Source: CAZMXI01 sp964570205 (lineage in GTDB: Bacteria; Planctomycetota; Phycisphaerae; Tepidisphaerales; Tepidisphaeraceae). From it: a DNA stretch of 18,413 bases. The stretch is from the NCBI GenBank assembly GCA_964570205.1, contig CAZMXI010000100.1:1-18413 (forward strand), read 5' to 3'. The notes beneath the pieces were generated by a model. That model was not told the DNA's origin and made no database searches. It saw only the letters and a list, made by a program, of their open reading frames with translations. This document shows positions 1 through 6,055 of the stretch, piece after piece. Both the position numbers and the translations under genes were made by a program. Within the stretch, counting starts at the first letter, position 1, and every line of letters starts with the position of its first letter.

Positions 1-474
1 CCCGACCGGCTTCTGCTTGATCTCCGGCTTCGCCCGCCGCGTATGTCGGCCGCTCGTCCGGTCCGCCGCCACCTTCATCGGGAACTTGTCGATGTTCCAA
101 ATGTCCCCCAGCGCCTGGTACTGTCCCTGACACTCAATGCTCTTTGGCCAGACTTTGTCCTGCCCCACCATGCGGATCAACACCCCGCCATTGCCCGGCT
201 TCAAATGCCTGATCTGCAAACGCAGCACGAAATTCTTGTAGTCCACTTCCGTTCTGATGTATCCGCCCGGACTCCCCTTGCAGTGAAGACGGCCTTCCAC
301 CACACTCCATACATCGCCCATCTTCCCGCCGCCGATCCAGACCCACCCCGCCAGGTCCTTTCCGTTGAAAAGCTCTACCTTGTCACCCGCCTTCAACGCC
401 TTCCCCTCGGCCGCATAGGCCAGCCCGCTCAGCGCCAGCATTACGCCCACGGCCGCCATCTGACACACGCGCAT
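1..474 (-). CDS. Secreted DUF1080 (3-keto-disaccharide hydrolase-like) protein, C-terminus beyond window edge
   Basis: 158 codons are visible and the frame is open to the left edge, so the C-terminus is missing. The start ATG is at 474-472, with an AAAGGAGG-like ribosome site just upstream (about 484-491). The N-terminus is a classic signal peptide: MRVC, then a hydrophobic stretch ending ALSGLAYAAEGK, which implies export. The mature part shows the DUF1080 hallmarks: VELFNGKDLAGW, then a WSVVEGRLHCKG-type strand, TEVDYKNFVLRLQIRH and GNGGVLIRM, which together give a concanavalin-like beta-sandwich. DUF1080 proteins are abundant in Planctomycetota and Verrucomicrobiota, and some members hydrolyse 3-keto-glycosides. 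Activity on a particular sugar is not readable here. It is the third minus-strand gene after nuoB and the isomerase-like gene, but 330 bases separate it from the latter, so a shared transcript is uncertain. Confidence 0.85.
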   Translation of the reverse strand, partial: MRVCQMAAVGVMLALSGLAYAAEGKALKAGDKVELFNGKDLAGWVWIGGGKMGDVWSVVEGRLHCKGSPGGYIRTEVDYKNFVLRLQIRHLKPGNGGVLIRMVGQDKVWPKSIECQGQYQALGDIWNIDKFPMKVAADRTSGRHTRRAKPEIKQKPVG

Positions 475-804
475 GCGATGCCTCCTTTGCTTGAATTGCC
501 AATCCCATGATACGCAGCCGCGTAGAGACATGCACACGCAAAAGGCTACGGCCGGCGTCCCTCAGTAGGAGCCCCGCCGGCCGCCAAATCCCGGGTTGCG
601 CTGACGATCCTCAACAGGAACCCGTCAGCCGTGGCTCGGTGTCTCTCAGAAGACGCCCCACCGAACCACCCATGATCTCGTATATGTCGAGCCACAAAGC
701 AAATAGATCGCGAAGAATCCGCGCCCCGCCCGGCAGGTCCGAAAACCCCCCACGATCCTCCCGTTCGCACCCTATCCGGCCGCCGCCTGAGTCACCTCGG
801 CCTT
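475..804. other. Gene-free interval between the isomerase-like gene and the DUF1080 gene
   Basis: These 330 bases contain no reading frame with recognisable protein character. The open frames on both strands are arginine-, proline- and glycine-rich, as expected of non-coding GC-rich DNA. The interval holds the ribosome site of the DUF1080 gene at its left end. It also holds a perfect 8-base inverted repeat, GGCCGGCG at 550-557 and CGCCGGCC at 575-582, with a 17-base loop. No T-run follows the repeat on either strand, so I do not call a terminator. No convincing promoter for the DUF1080 gene was found. Confidence 0.5.
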
Positions 805-1671
805 CTACGGCGCTACGGCCTTCGCCGGCGATGCAGCCTTTGCAGCCGCTTTCGGCTTGGGCGGCAACGCCTGCGGTTTCGTCCATTCCTTCAATTTCGC
901 CAGAGCCTCCGGCAGGACCGCATCCGCCGCCGCCAGCGTCGGGAATAATGCCCGATCCCAGTGAACAGAAACCCACCCGTCGTATCCCACGCCGCGCAAC
1001 CGCCGGAATAACTCCGGCAGTAACACGCTGCCCCGTCCGATCACGCAAAGCGAAGAAGTCCCACCATCTATCAGCGCATCTCGCACCTGCACCAGTCGCA
1101 TGCGGCTGTTCAGCACCGGAACGCTGATGATCGGCGTTTCGCCCGCCAGCGCCGCCGACAACGGATCCCAGCACGCCCCTACCGCCGGATCGCCCAGCGC
1201 CTCCAGGATCATCCAGACCTGGCTCGCCGTGCGAAAGGACTGAGCGTTCTCGATCACCAGCGCAACCCCCGCCTCTGCCGCGTGATCCGCCGCGGACGCC
1301 ATTGCCACCGCCCACCTCGACGCCACTTCGGCATGGGTCCGCCCCCGCCCTACCACAACATCGCGAACCTTGACCATCCCACAACCTACGGCCTGCGCGG
1401 TGTCAATGAATCGCCTGATGTCATTGACGCAGCGCGGATGCCCCGGCGCTGCGGCCAGCGTGCTCGACAGGCACGCGATGCCAATGCCCGCATCCTCGAA
1501 CATGCCCCTCAACGTTCTCGGCTCTATACGGAACAGGTCTGCCGCGAGGTCGCCCGTCTGATTCAGCACCCCCAGAATATCCACGCCATCAAATCCGAAT
1601 CCCTTCGCCTTGGCGATCACGGTGCGAAAATCCCACTCTGGAGCCGCATTGGTATAAAAAGCAAATTTCAT
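805..1671 (-). CDS. Sugar phosphate isomerase/epimerase-like TIM-barrel protein (AP endonuclease 2 fold)
   Basis: 288 residues, the usual size for the xylose-isomerase-like/AP-endonuclease-2 fold superfamily. The N-terminus MKFAFYTNAAPEWDF starts with barrel strand 1, so there is no signal peptide and the protein should be cytoplasmic. Family-typical segments follow in order: GFDGVDILG (about 26-34), AGIGIACLSS (about 61-70), VALVIENAQSF with a probable metal-binding Glu, GACWDPLSAALAGE with a probable metal-binding Asp, and GYDGWVSVHWD near the end. The last 25 or so residues are a low-complexity Lys/Ala/Pro tail. The family isomerises or epimerises sugars, inositols and keto-sugars with a divalent metal; the substrate cannot be assigned. 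There is no clear ribosome site before the ATG. A promoter-like pair lies only about 16 bases upstream, consistent with a very short leader. Confidence 0.8.
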   Translation of the reverse strand: MKFAFYTNAAPEWDFRTVIAKAKGFGFDGVDILGVLNQTGDLAADLFRIEPRTLRGMFEDAGIGIACLSSTLAAAPGHPRCVNDIRRFIDTAQAVGCGMVKVRDVVVGRGRTHAEVASRWAVAMASAADHAAEAGVALVIENAQSFRTASQVWMILEALGDPAVGACWDPLSAALAGETPIISVPVLNSRMRLVQVRDALIDGGTSSLCVIGRGSVLLPELFRRLRGVGYDGWVSVHWDRALFPTLAAADAVLPEALAKLKEWTKPQALPPKPKAAAKAASPAKAVAP

Positions 1672-1686
1672 GGTTTATGCCCCATG

Positions 1687-1714
1687 AGGCTAGGCCAACG
1701 CCCCTCGATGTCAA
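1687..1714 (-). promoter_or_regulatory. Candidate sigma70-like promoter for the isomerase-like gene
   Basis: Read on the minus strand, a perfect TTGACA (1714-1709) is followed after 16 bases by TAGCCT (1692-1687), which matches the -10 consensus at only 3 of 6 positions. The predicted start site is near 1680, leaving a leader of about 8-10 bases before the ATG at 1671. The weak -10 keeps confidence low. Confidence 0.3.
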
Positions 1715-1775
1715 GGGTAAGCCTGTCTCCAGCTCGCCTCGAACCGCCCCCCGCTCGATCCTCAACCCGCTCCAT

Positions 1776-2336
1776 TCACGCGCGCTGACCGCCCACCGTC
1801 ACCGCCGTCGGCTGAGGCCTCGGCCTGTAGTTTGGCTCGATCGCAATCTTCAGCGGCCGACGCTGCCCGGCCGGCAAACCATGCCGATCCACGATCCGCT
1901 GAATCGCCATCACCCCTTCCAGCAGCGTCTCCGGCCGTGGCGGGCACCCGGGCAAATACACATCCACCGGTATGAATTGGTCGATCCCTTGCACCGTCGC
2001 ATAAGCGTCAAACACGCCGCCCGTGCAGGCGCATGCTCCCATCGAAATCACCCATTTCGGCTCCGTCATCTGCTGGTAAATATGCTGCAGGATCGGCATC
2101 ATCTTGATCGCGACCCGCCCCGCCACGATCAACAGATCGGACTGCCTCGGGCTGAAGCGCATCGCCTCCGCCCCAAACCGCGAAATGTCGTACCGGCTGG
2201 ATGCGGTCGCCATCAACTCGATGCCGCAGCACGCCGTCGCAAACGGCAGCGGCCACAACGACGACCGCCGCGCCCAGTTCACCACCTTCTTCAGATTCGT
2301 CGTCAGCACGTTGTCGGGTAGAAGCTGCGTGTCCAT
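1776..2336 (-). CDS. nuoB: NADH-quinone oxidoreductase subunit B (NuoB), solitary copy
   Basis: 186 residues. NuoB carries the terminal [4Fe-4S] cluster N2 of respiratory complex I and passes electrons to quinone at the NuoB/NuoD interface on the cytoplasmic face of the membrane. The four cluster cysteines are C36 and C37 (ATACCGIELMA), C102 (SMGACACTGG) and C131 (VYLPGCPPRPE). Their spacing (37 to 102 is 65, 102 to 131 is 29) equals that of E. coli NuoB (64 to 129, 129 to 158). RFSPRQSDLLIVAG and YLPGCPPRPE are strongly conserved family blocks. The ATG has an AAGGA ribosome site about 8 bases upstream. What is odd is the context: no nuoA, nuoC or nuoD adjoins it. The upstream neighbour is divergent, and the downstream neighbour is an unrelated isomerase-like gene 104 bases away. 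It could serve a complex I encoded elsewhere or be an extra paralogue. Confidence 0.93.
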   Translation of the reverse strand: MDTQLLPDNVLTTNLKKVVNWARRSSLWPLPFATACCGIELMATASSRYDISRFGAEAMRFSPRQSDLLIVAGRVAIKMMPILQHIYQQMTEPKWVISMGACACTGGVFDAYATVQGIDQFIPVDVYLPGCPPRPETLLEGVMAIQRIVDRHGLPAGQRRPLKIAIEPNYRPRPQPTAVTVGGQRA

Positions 2337-2372
2337 GTTTCCTTCGTCGCTCTGGTGTCTTCAGCCGTCCCG

Positions 2373-2401
2373 ATTCTAGGGCTTCGCCCACTCGTTGGCT
2401 A
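2373..2401 (-). promoter_or_regulatory. Candidate promoter for nuoB
   Basis: On the minus strand, TAGCCA (2401-2396, 4 of 6 matches to TTGACA) and TAGAAT (2378-2373, 5 of 6 matches to TATAAT) are separated by exactly 17 bases. The predicted start near 2366 gives a leader of about 30 bases that includes the AAGGA ribosome site. This fits a self-standing nuoB transcript, divergent from the foldase gene. Confidence 0.45.
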
Positions 2402-2565
2402 TGGCCAGCCTGTGCCCGATCCCTTTGCGTCACGCCATCTCGCCGGCCGATCGACCCTAACGGTCCGCCCCTCCACCGTGTCTAAATGGACGACATCTGG
2501 CGCTTTTGGCCCGCTGCGTGTAGAATCACCGCGTCGCCGGCTGACATGCGCCGGTGGATTCAGAC

Positions 2566-2571
2566 AAGGAG
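2566..2571 (+). promoter_or_regulatory. Ribosome binding site fixing a TTG start
   Basis: AAGGAG lies 6 bases before TTG 2578-2580. An in-frame GTG at 2554 lies upstream of this site and has no Shine-Dalgarno sequence of its own. Starting at the TTG also leaves an N-terminus that is a clean signal peptide. A TAGAAT at 2521-2526 could be the -10 box of this gene, but no convincing -35 accompanies it. Confidence 0.7.
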
Positions 2572-2577
2572 CTCGCT

Positions 2578-3510
2578 TTGATCAACAAGATTTACTGCCC
2601 GTTGCTCTTCGCCATCTTCGCCAGCCTAGGCGCTACGCTCTGGGCACAGGTTGCCCCAAAGCCCCTCCCCGCCGTCGAGCCGCGCCCCATCGACCCCAAT
2701 CGCGTTGTCATCACCATGGGATCGGTTAACATCACCGCCGGCGAGTTTGATGCCTACCTCGCCATGCTTCCACCCGACGCCCGCTCCGTCGCCGCACAGC
2801 CGTCCGGCCGCCGATCCATCGCCGATCAACTCATCGAAATGAAGCTCCTCGCCCGCGAAGCCGAGTCCCGCAGAGTCGACCAGGATCCCCGCTTCACTCA
2901 GCAGTTGAAGCTCATGCGCGACAACCTGCTCGTCGGGCTCCTGCTTCAGGGGATCGATGCCAGCGAGCAGGAAATTGAGAACTACTACGCCAAGAACAAG
3001 CCCAGGCTCGAACAGGTCAGCGCTCGCCACATCGTCATTACCCCGCAGCCCCCCAAAGAAGGTGAAACCCTTACCGATCAGCAAACCGCCCAGCGAGACT
3101 CCGAGGCCAGAGCCAAAGCCGAGTCCATCCGGAAACGCCTCGACGCCGGGGAAGATTTCGCCGCCATCGCCAAGGCCGAATCCATGGATGATTCCGCCCA
3201 GTACGGTGGCGATCTACTGCCCTTCACACGTGGCCAGATGGCCGCTGAATTCGAACAGGCCGCCTTCGCCCTCAACATCAACGACATCAGCCAGCCCGTC
3301 AAGACCGAGTGGGGCTACCATATCATCCAAGTCAAGCAGCGCCGCATCCCCACCTTTGAAGAGGCCCACAACGCCATCGCCGACAACGTCAAGCACCAGA
3401 AGTTCGTCCAACTCGTTGAACAGCTCCGTAAACAGGCCGACCCCAAGCTCGATCCAACCTTCTTCCCCGAACCCAAGGGCCCTCCCGCGGCCGCTAACCC
3501 CGGCCAATGA
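2578..3510 (+). CDS. Exported parvulin-type peptidyl-prolyl cis-trans isomerase (PpiC/SurA/PrsA family)
   Basis: 310 residues from the TTG at 2578. The N-terminus MINKIYCPLLFAIFASLG, ending ATLWAQ, is a signal peptide, so the protein acts outside the cytoplasmic membrane. A SurA-N-like helical segment follows (ITAGEFDAYLAMLPP through LREAESRRVD-like helices, about residues 50-130). The rotamase domain is at roughly 148-258: SARHIVI, then a charged Gln/Glu/Lys-rich insertion, GEDFAAIAKAESMDDSAQYGGDL, FEQAAFALNINDISQPVKTEWGYHIIQV. That pattern is diagnostic for parvulins, which catalyse proline isomerisation and chaperone exported proteins. The Pro/Ala-rich C-terminal tail looks unstructured. 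The gene is divergent from nuoB, and 87 bases separate its stop from the Met chosen for the repressor. Specific clients cannot be inferred. Confidence 0.9.
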   Translation: MINKIYCPLLFAIFASLGATLWAQVAPKPLPAVEPRPIDPNRVVITMGSVNITAGEFDAYLAMLPPDARSVAAQPSGRRSIADQLIEMKLLAREAESRRVDQDPRFTQQLKLMRDNLLVGLLLQGIDASEQEIENYYAKNKPRLEQVSARHIVITPQPPKEGETLTDQQTAQRDSEARAKAESIRKRLDAGEDFAAIAKAESMDDSAQYGGDLLPFTRGQMAAEFEQAAFALNINDISQPVKTEWGYHIIQVKQRRIPTFEEAHNAIADNVKHQKFVQLVEQLRKQADPKLDPTFFPEPKGPPAAANPGQ

Positions 3511-3559
3511 CCCGGCACAGGCAAGTGTCCCCACGCTGCAAAAATCCATGGTTAGTTAT

Positions 3560-3588
3560 TTGTAAGGATGTTTGCCCGTTGCTATGAT
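3560..3588 (+). promoter_or_regulatory. Candidate promoter of the XRE/S24 repressor gene
   Basis: TTGTAA (3560-3565, 4 of 6 matches) and TATGAT (3583-3588, 5 of 6 matches) are separated by 17 bases. Transcription would begin around 3595-3598, essentially at the ATG at 3598, giving a leaderless or nearly leaderless mRNA. If the promoter is real, the upstream in-frame ATG at 3568 lies between the -35 and -10 boxes and could not be the start for this transcript. Confidence 0.5.
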
Positions 3589-3604
3589 CCTCCATTCATG
3601 GAGG
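3589..3604. promoter_or_regulatory. 16-bp palindrome over the repressor start: candidate autoregulatory operator
   Basis: CCTCCATTCATGGAGG has perfect 7-base arms (3589-3595 and 3598-3604) around a 2-base centre. It lies immediately after the candidate -10 box and covers the start codon. The size and symmetry suit a dimeric helix-turn-helix repressor, and the adjacent gene encodes one. The same sequence would form a hairpin at the mRNA 5' end, so a translational role is the alternative. Confidence 0.45.
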
Positions 3605-4413
3605 CCCTCGGGACCAAAATCCGCCGCCGGCGACTGCGCCTCGCCCTCACTCTGGACGATCTGGCCGGCCGAACCGACATCTCAAAGCCCTACCTGTCCC
3701 TCATTGAGACCGGTCGCGTTCCCAACCCGCCCAGCGATGAGAAACTCCGCCGCCTTGAGCAAACTCTCGGTTTCACCCCCGGCGAACTGCTTACCCAGGC
3801 CCATCTCCAGCGCACTCCCCGCGACGTCCGCGCTGTCCTCCAGAAGCTCGCCCAAGGCCGCGCCAACAGCGGTAAGTCCCGCGCTGTCCAGCCCCCCGCG
3901 CCCTCCCCCGGCGGTTCGATCAATCTCGACGATGCCTATCTCTCCGGCGTCCTTCAGGAGCTCGTCGAACAATCCGCTGGCAACATCGAAGCCATCCCCG
4001 TCAACTCCATCCCCATAATCAACCGCGTCTCGGCCGGCTATCCGCGCGACTTCACCGACCTGTCCTACCCTCGCGGCATCGCCGATGAATACGTTGGCTG
4101 CCCCGACCTGAACGACCGCAGCGCCTTCGCCGCCCGTGTCCAGGGCAACAGCATGGAGCCCAAGTATCGAGAGGATGACATCGTCATCTTCTCTCCTGCC
4201 GCCGACCCCGCCAGCGGCGACGACTGCTTCATCCGCTTTGACGATGGCCACACCACCTTCAAACGCGTCTTTTTCGAATCTGACGAATCCAACACCCCCG
4301 TCATCCGCCTCCAGCCCCGCAACGAACGTTACCGCCCACAAATCGTCCCCGCCAATCAGATTACCGGCCTTTACAAAGCCCTCTACAAGTACCAGCGCAT
4401 CACCGAAGACTGA
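3598..4413 (+). CDS. XRE-family transcriptional repressor with LexA/CI-like S24 self-cleavage domain
   Basis: 271 residues from Met at 3598; an in-frame ATG at 3568 would add ten. I prefer 3598 because MEALGTKIRRRR is a normal HTH start and the promoter geometry points there. Residues about 3-68 form the Cro/CI helix-turn-helix (LTLDDLAGRTDISKPYLSLIE, with RLEQTLGFTPGEL). After a flexible Ser/Pro/Gly linker comes a peptidase S24 domain (about 135-268). It has a cleavage-type Ala146-Gly147 in NRVSAGYP, Ser185 in VQGNSMEPKY and general-base Lys222 in TTFKRV, so the self-cleavage machinery looks complete. Such proteins repress target promoters until DNA damage or another signal triggers autoproteolysis. 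No phage or SOS genes adjoin it. It may regulate itself through the palindrome at 3589-3604; other targets are unknown. Its coding strand is unusually C-rich. Confidence 0.88.
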   Translation: MEALGTKIRRRRLRLALTLDDLAGRTDISKPYLSLIETGRVPNPPSDEKLRRLEQTLGFTPGELLTQAHLQRTPRDVRAVLQKLAQGRANSGKSRAVQPPAPSPGGSINLDDAYLSGVLQELVEQSAGNIEAIPVNSIPIINRVSAGYPRDFTDLSYPRGIADEYVGCPDLNDRSAFAARVQGNSMEPKYREDDIVIFSPAADPASGDDCFIRFDDGHTTFKRVFFESDESNTPVIRLQPRNERYRPQIVPANQITGLYKALYKYQRITED

Positions 4414-4490
4414 CCTTCGGCCCTGCCCATGGCCCCACATGTCCCACGTTTCAATTTCGCTTCACCCGGTCATACCCTACCAGGGCCGTC

Positions 4491-4522
4491 TTCGTGTCTT
4501 CACGCCTTTGCCTTGACACGAA
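4491..4522. repeat. Inverted repeat in the repressor/oxidoreductase intergenic region
   Basis: TTCGTGTC (4491-4498) and GACACGAA (4515-4522) are perfect 8-base complements around a 16-base spacer. The right arm overlaps a TTGACA (4513-4518), but no -10 match lies at the right distance. No T-run follows, so this is not a standard intrinsic terminator. It could be an operator or an mRNA stem downstream of the repressor gene. The rest of 4414-4695 shows no gene. Confidence 0.35.
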
Positions 4523-4637
4523 ATATCGCCAAGTGCGGCAAGACCTGACACTTCGCCTCACGTTTCGTTTCTGTATCCCCTTCGCCCGATGAATCCACCC
4601 GGCGTCAGGTCTGCTGCCAGAACCAGCCTCGCTTTCC

Positions 4638-4666
4638 TTGTCACCCTCCCCGGTCGAGAGTACCGT
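4638..4666 (+). promoter_or_regulatory. Weak candidate promoter for the Gfo/Idh/MocA gene
   Basis: TTGTCA (4638-4643, 5 of 6 matches) is followed after 17 bases by TACCGT (4661-4666, 3 of 6). The start would fall near 4673, leaving about 23 bases of leader that contain AAGGAG at 4686-4691. The -10 match is poor. Confidence 0.25.
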
Positions 4667-4695
4667 ATCGCCATCCATCTATGTAAAGGAGAAGC

Positions 4696-6039
4696 ATGCG
4701 CCAGAACACCTCCCGCCGCGATGTCCTCAAGGCATCTCTTGCCCTCCTGGCTTCCCCGGCCATCGTGCCCTCCGCGGTCCTCGGGCAGAAGGCCCCCTCC
4801 AATCGCATCAACCTCGCCGCCATCGGCACCGGCGGCCGGGGTTCCGACAACTGCCGCTATGCCTTCTTCCCCCAGCCCGACGCCCAGTTCATCGCCGCCT
4901 GCGATGTCCGCAAGGCCAACCGCGAGCGCTTCGCCCGAGCGGCCAACGAGAACTACAAGCGAGAAGTGTGCAAGACCTACGCCGATTTCCGCGAGGTGCT
5001 GGCGATCAAGGATGTCGATGCCGTGGTCGTCTCGACCCCCGACCATTGGCATGTTCCCATCGCCTATTTCGCCGCCAAGGCGAAGAAAGACGCTTATATT
5101 GAGAAGCCTCTCAGCATCTCCATGGCCTGGTCCTGGAAGCTGCGCCAGGCCGCCAGCCAGAATAAGATCGTCTTCCAATACGGCACCCAGCAGCGCGGCG
5201 ACCAGCAGCAGTTCCGCCGCGCTTGCGAACTGGTCCGCGCTGGCTACATCGGCGACATCAAGCTGGTCGAGTGCTGGTCGCCCGACATGTCCAGCCAGTT
5301 CGACGCCGGCTCTGAGAAACCATATGGGTCCAACAAGCAGATCCCCGTTCCGGCCGACTTCAACTACGATATGTGGATCGGGCCCGCTCCGATGAAACCC
5401 TACACCGCCGACCGCTGCACGTGCTTTGGCGCTTATCACATCTATGACTATGCCCTGGGTTTCATCGCCGGGTGGGGGTCGCACCCGATGGACATCGCCC
5501 AGTGGGGCCTGAACGCCGACCACACCAGCGCGGTCAAGTACGAGGGCACGGGTAAGATCCCGCCCAAGGGCAGCCTGTGGGACACCCTGGAATCGTGGGA
5601 TGTCAACTGCACCTACGCCAACGGCGTGGTCCTCCGCAACATGGGCCACCGCGTCGCCGAGCCGATCGTCAGGAAGTACCGTGTCTGGCGCGACCACGGC
5701 ACAACCTTTCACGGCTCCAAGGGGTGGATCAGCGTCGATCGCGGCGGCCTCTACGCCTCCGACAAAGCCCTACAGACCCTGCGCGTCCCCGAGGACAAAC
5801 GCCTGACCGAAACCCCATCGCACGCCCGCAACTTCCTGGACTGCATCCGCAGCCGCAAGCCCACGCTCAACCCGCTGGAGTCCGCCATCCGCTCCGACAC
5901 CATGAGCCACCTCGGCGACATCAGCATTCGCCTTGGCCGGGTCATCAACTGGGATCCGGATAAGGAACAGATCGTTGGCGATGATGAGGCTACGAAGATG
6001 CTCGCCCGACCGATGCGGCAGCCCTGGGAACTCGCCTGA
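4696..6039 (+). CDS. Tat-exported Gfo/Idh/MocA family NAD(P)-dependent oxidoreductase
   Basis: 447 residues, with AAGGAG at 4686-4691 before the ATG. The N-terminus carries a twin-arginine signal (SRRDVLKASLALLASPAI, RR at 7-8), so the enzyme is probably exported folded with its cofactor. The Rossmann segment follows (INLAAIGTGGRGSDN, about 38-52), then VVVSTPDHWHVPIA and the family lysine motif EKP at 136-138. The C-terminal half has GWGSHPMDIAQWGLN and FHGSKGWISVDRGG, as in secreted planctomycete members. The family oxidises or reduces hydroxyl groups of sugars and cyclitols; some members make 3-keto-sugars. This fits the DUF1080 and isomerase-like genes nearby, but the substrate is unknown. 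Sixteen bases separate its stop from the start of the next gene, so the two are probably co-transcribed. Confidence 0.9.
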   Translation: MRQNTSRRDVLKASLALLASPAIVPSAVLGQKAPSNRINLAAIGTGGRGSDNCRYAFFPQPDAQFIAACDVRKANRERFARAANENYKREVCKTYADFREVLAIKDVDAVVVSTPDHWHVPIAYFAAKAKKDAYIEKPLSISMAWSWKLRQAASQNKIVFQYGTQQRGDQQQFRRACELVRAGYIGDIKLVECWSPDMSSQFDAGSEKPYGSNKQIPVPADFNYDMWIGPAPMKPYTADRCTCFGAYHIYDYALGFIAGWGSHPMDIAQWGLNADHTSAVKYEGTGKIPPKGSLWDTLESWDVNCTYANGVVLRNMGHRVAEPIVRKYRVWRDHGTTFHGSKGWISVDRGGLYASDKALQTLRVPEDKRLTETPSHARNFLDCIRSRKPTLNPLESAIRSDTMSHLGDISIRLGRVINWDPDKEQIVGDDEATKMLARPMRQPWELA

Positions 6040-6055
6040 TATGGAGGGCGCACCG

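Noticed and set aside
43..1127. Plus-strand open frames at 43-510 and 507-1127
   Set aside because: Their products are Pro/Arg/His-rich without domains. The first is antisense to the DUF1080 gene, whose minus-strand frame has a signal peptide and family motifs.
611..1384. 257-codon minus-strand frame overlapping the isomerase-like gene
   Set aside because: Glycine/arginine-rich frame-shifted shadow of the isomerase-like gene; no ribosome site and no family signal.
2554..2577. GTG start for the peptidyl-prolyl isomerase at 2554
   Set aside because: The ribosome site AAGGAG lies downstream of it, and the added residues would spoil the signal peptide N-terminus.
3568..3597. ATG at 3568 as the repressor start
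   Set aside because: It would lie between the -35 and -10 boxes of the candidate promoter, its only purine-rich stretch abuts the ATG, and the extra ten residues do not belong to the helix-turn-helix domain. It remains possible if transcription comes from upstream.
4558..5712. 384-codon minus-strand frame antisense to the oxidoreductase gene
   Set aside because: Composition is that of an antisense shadow in GC-rich DNA; the plus strand has a ribosome site, a Tat signal and Gfo/Idh/MocA motifs.
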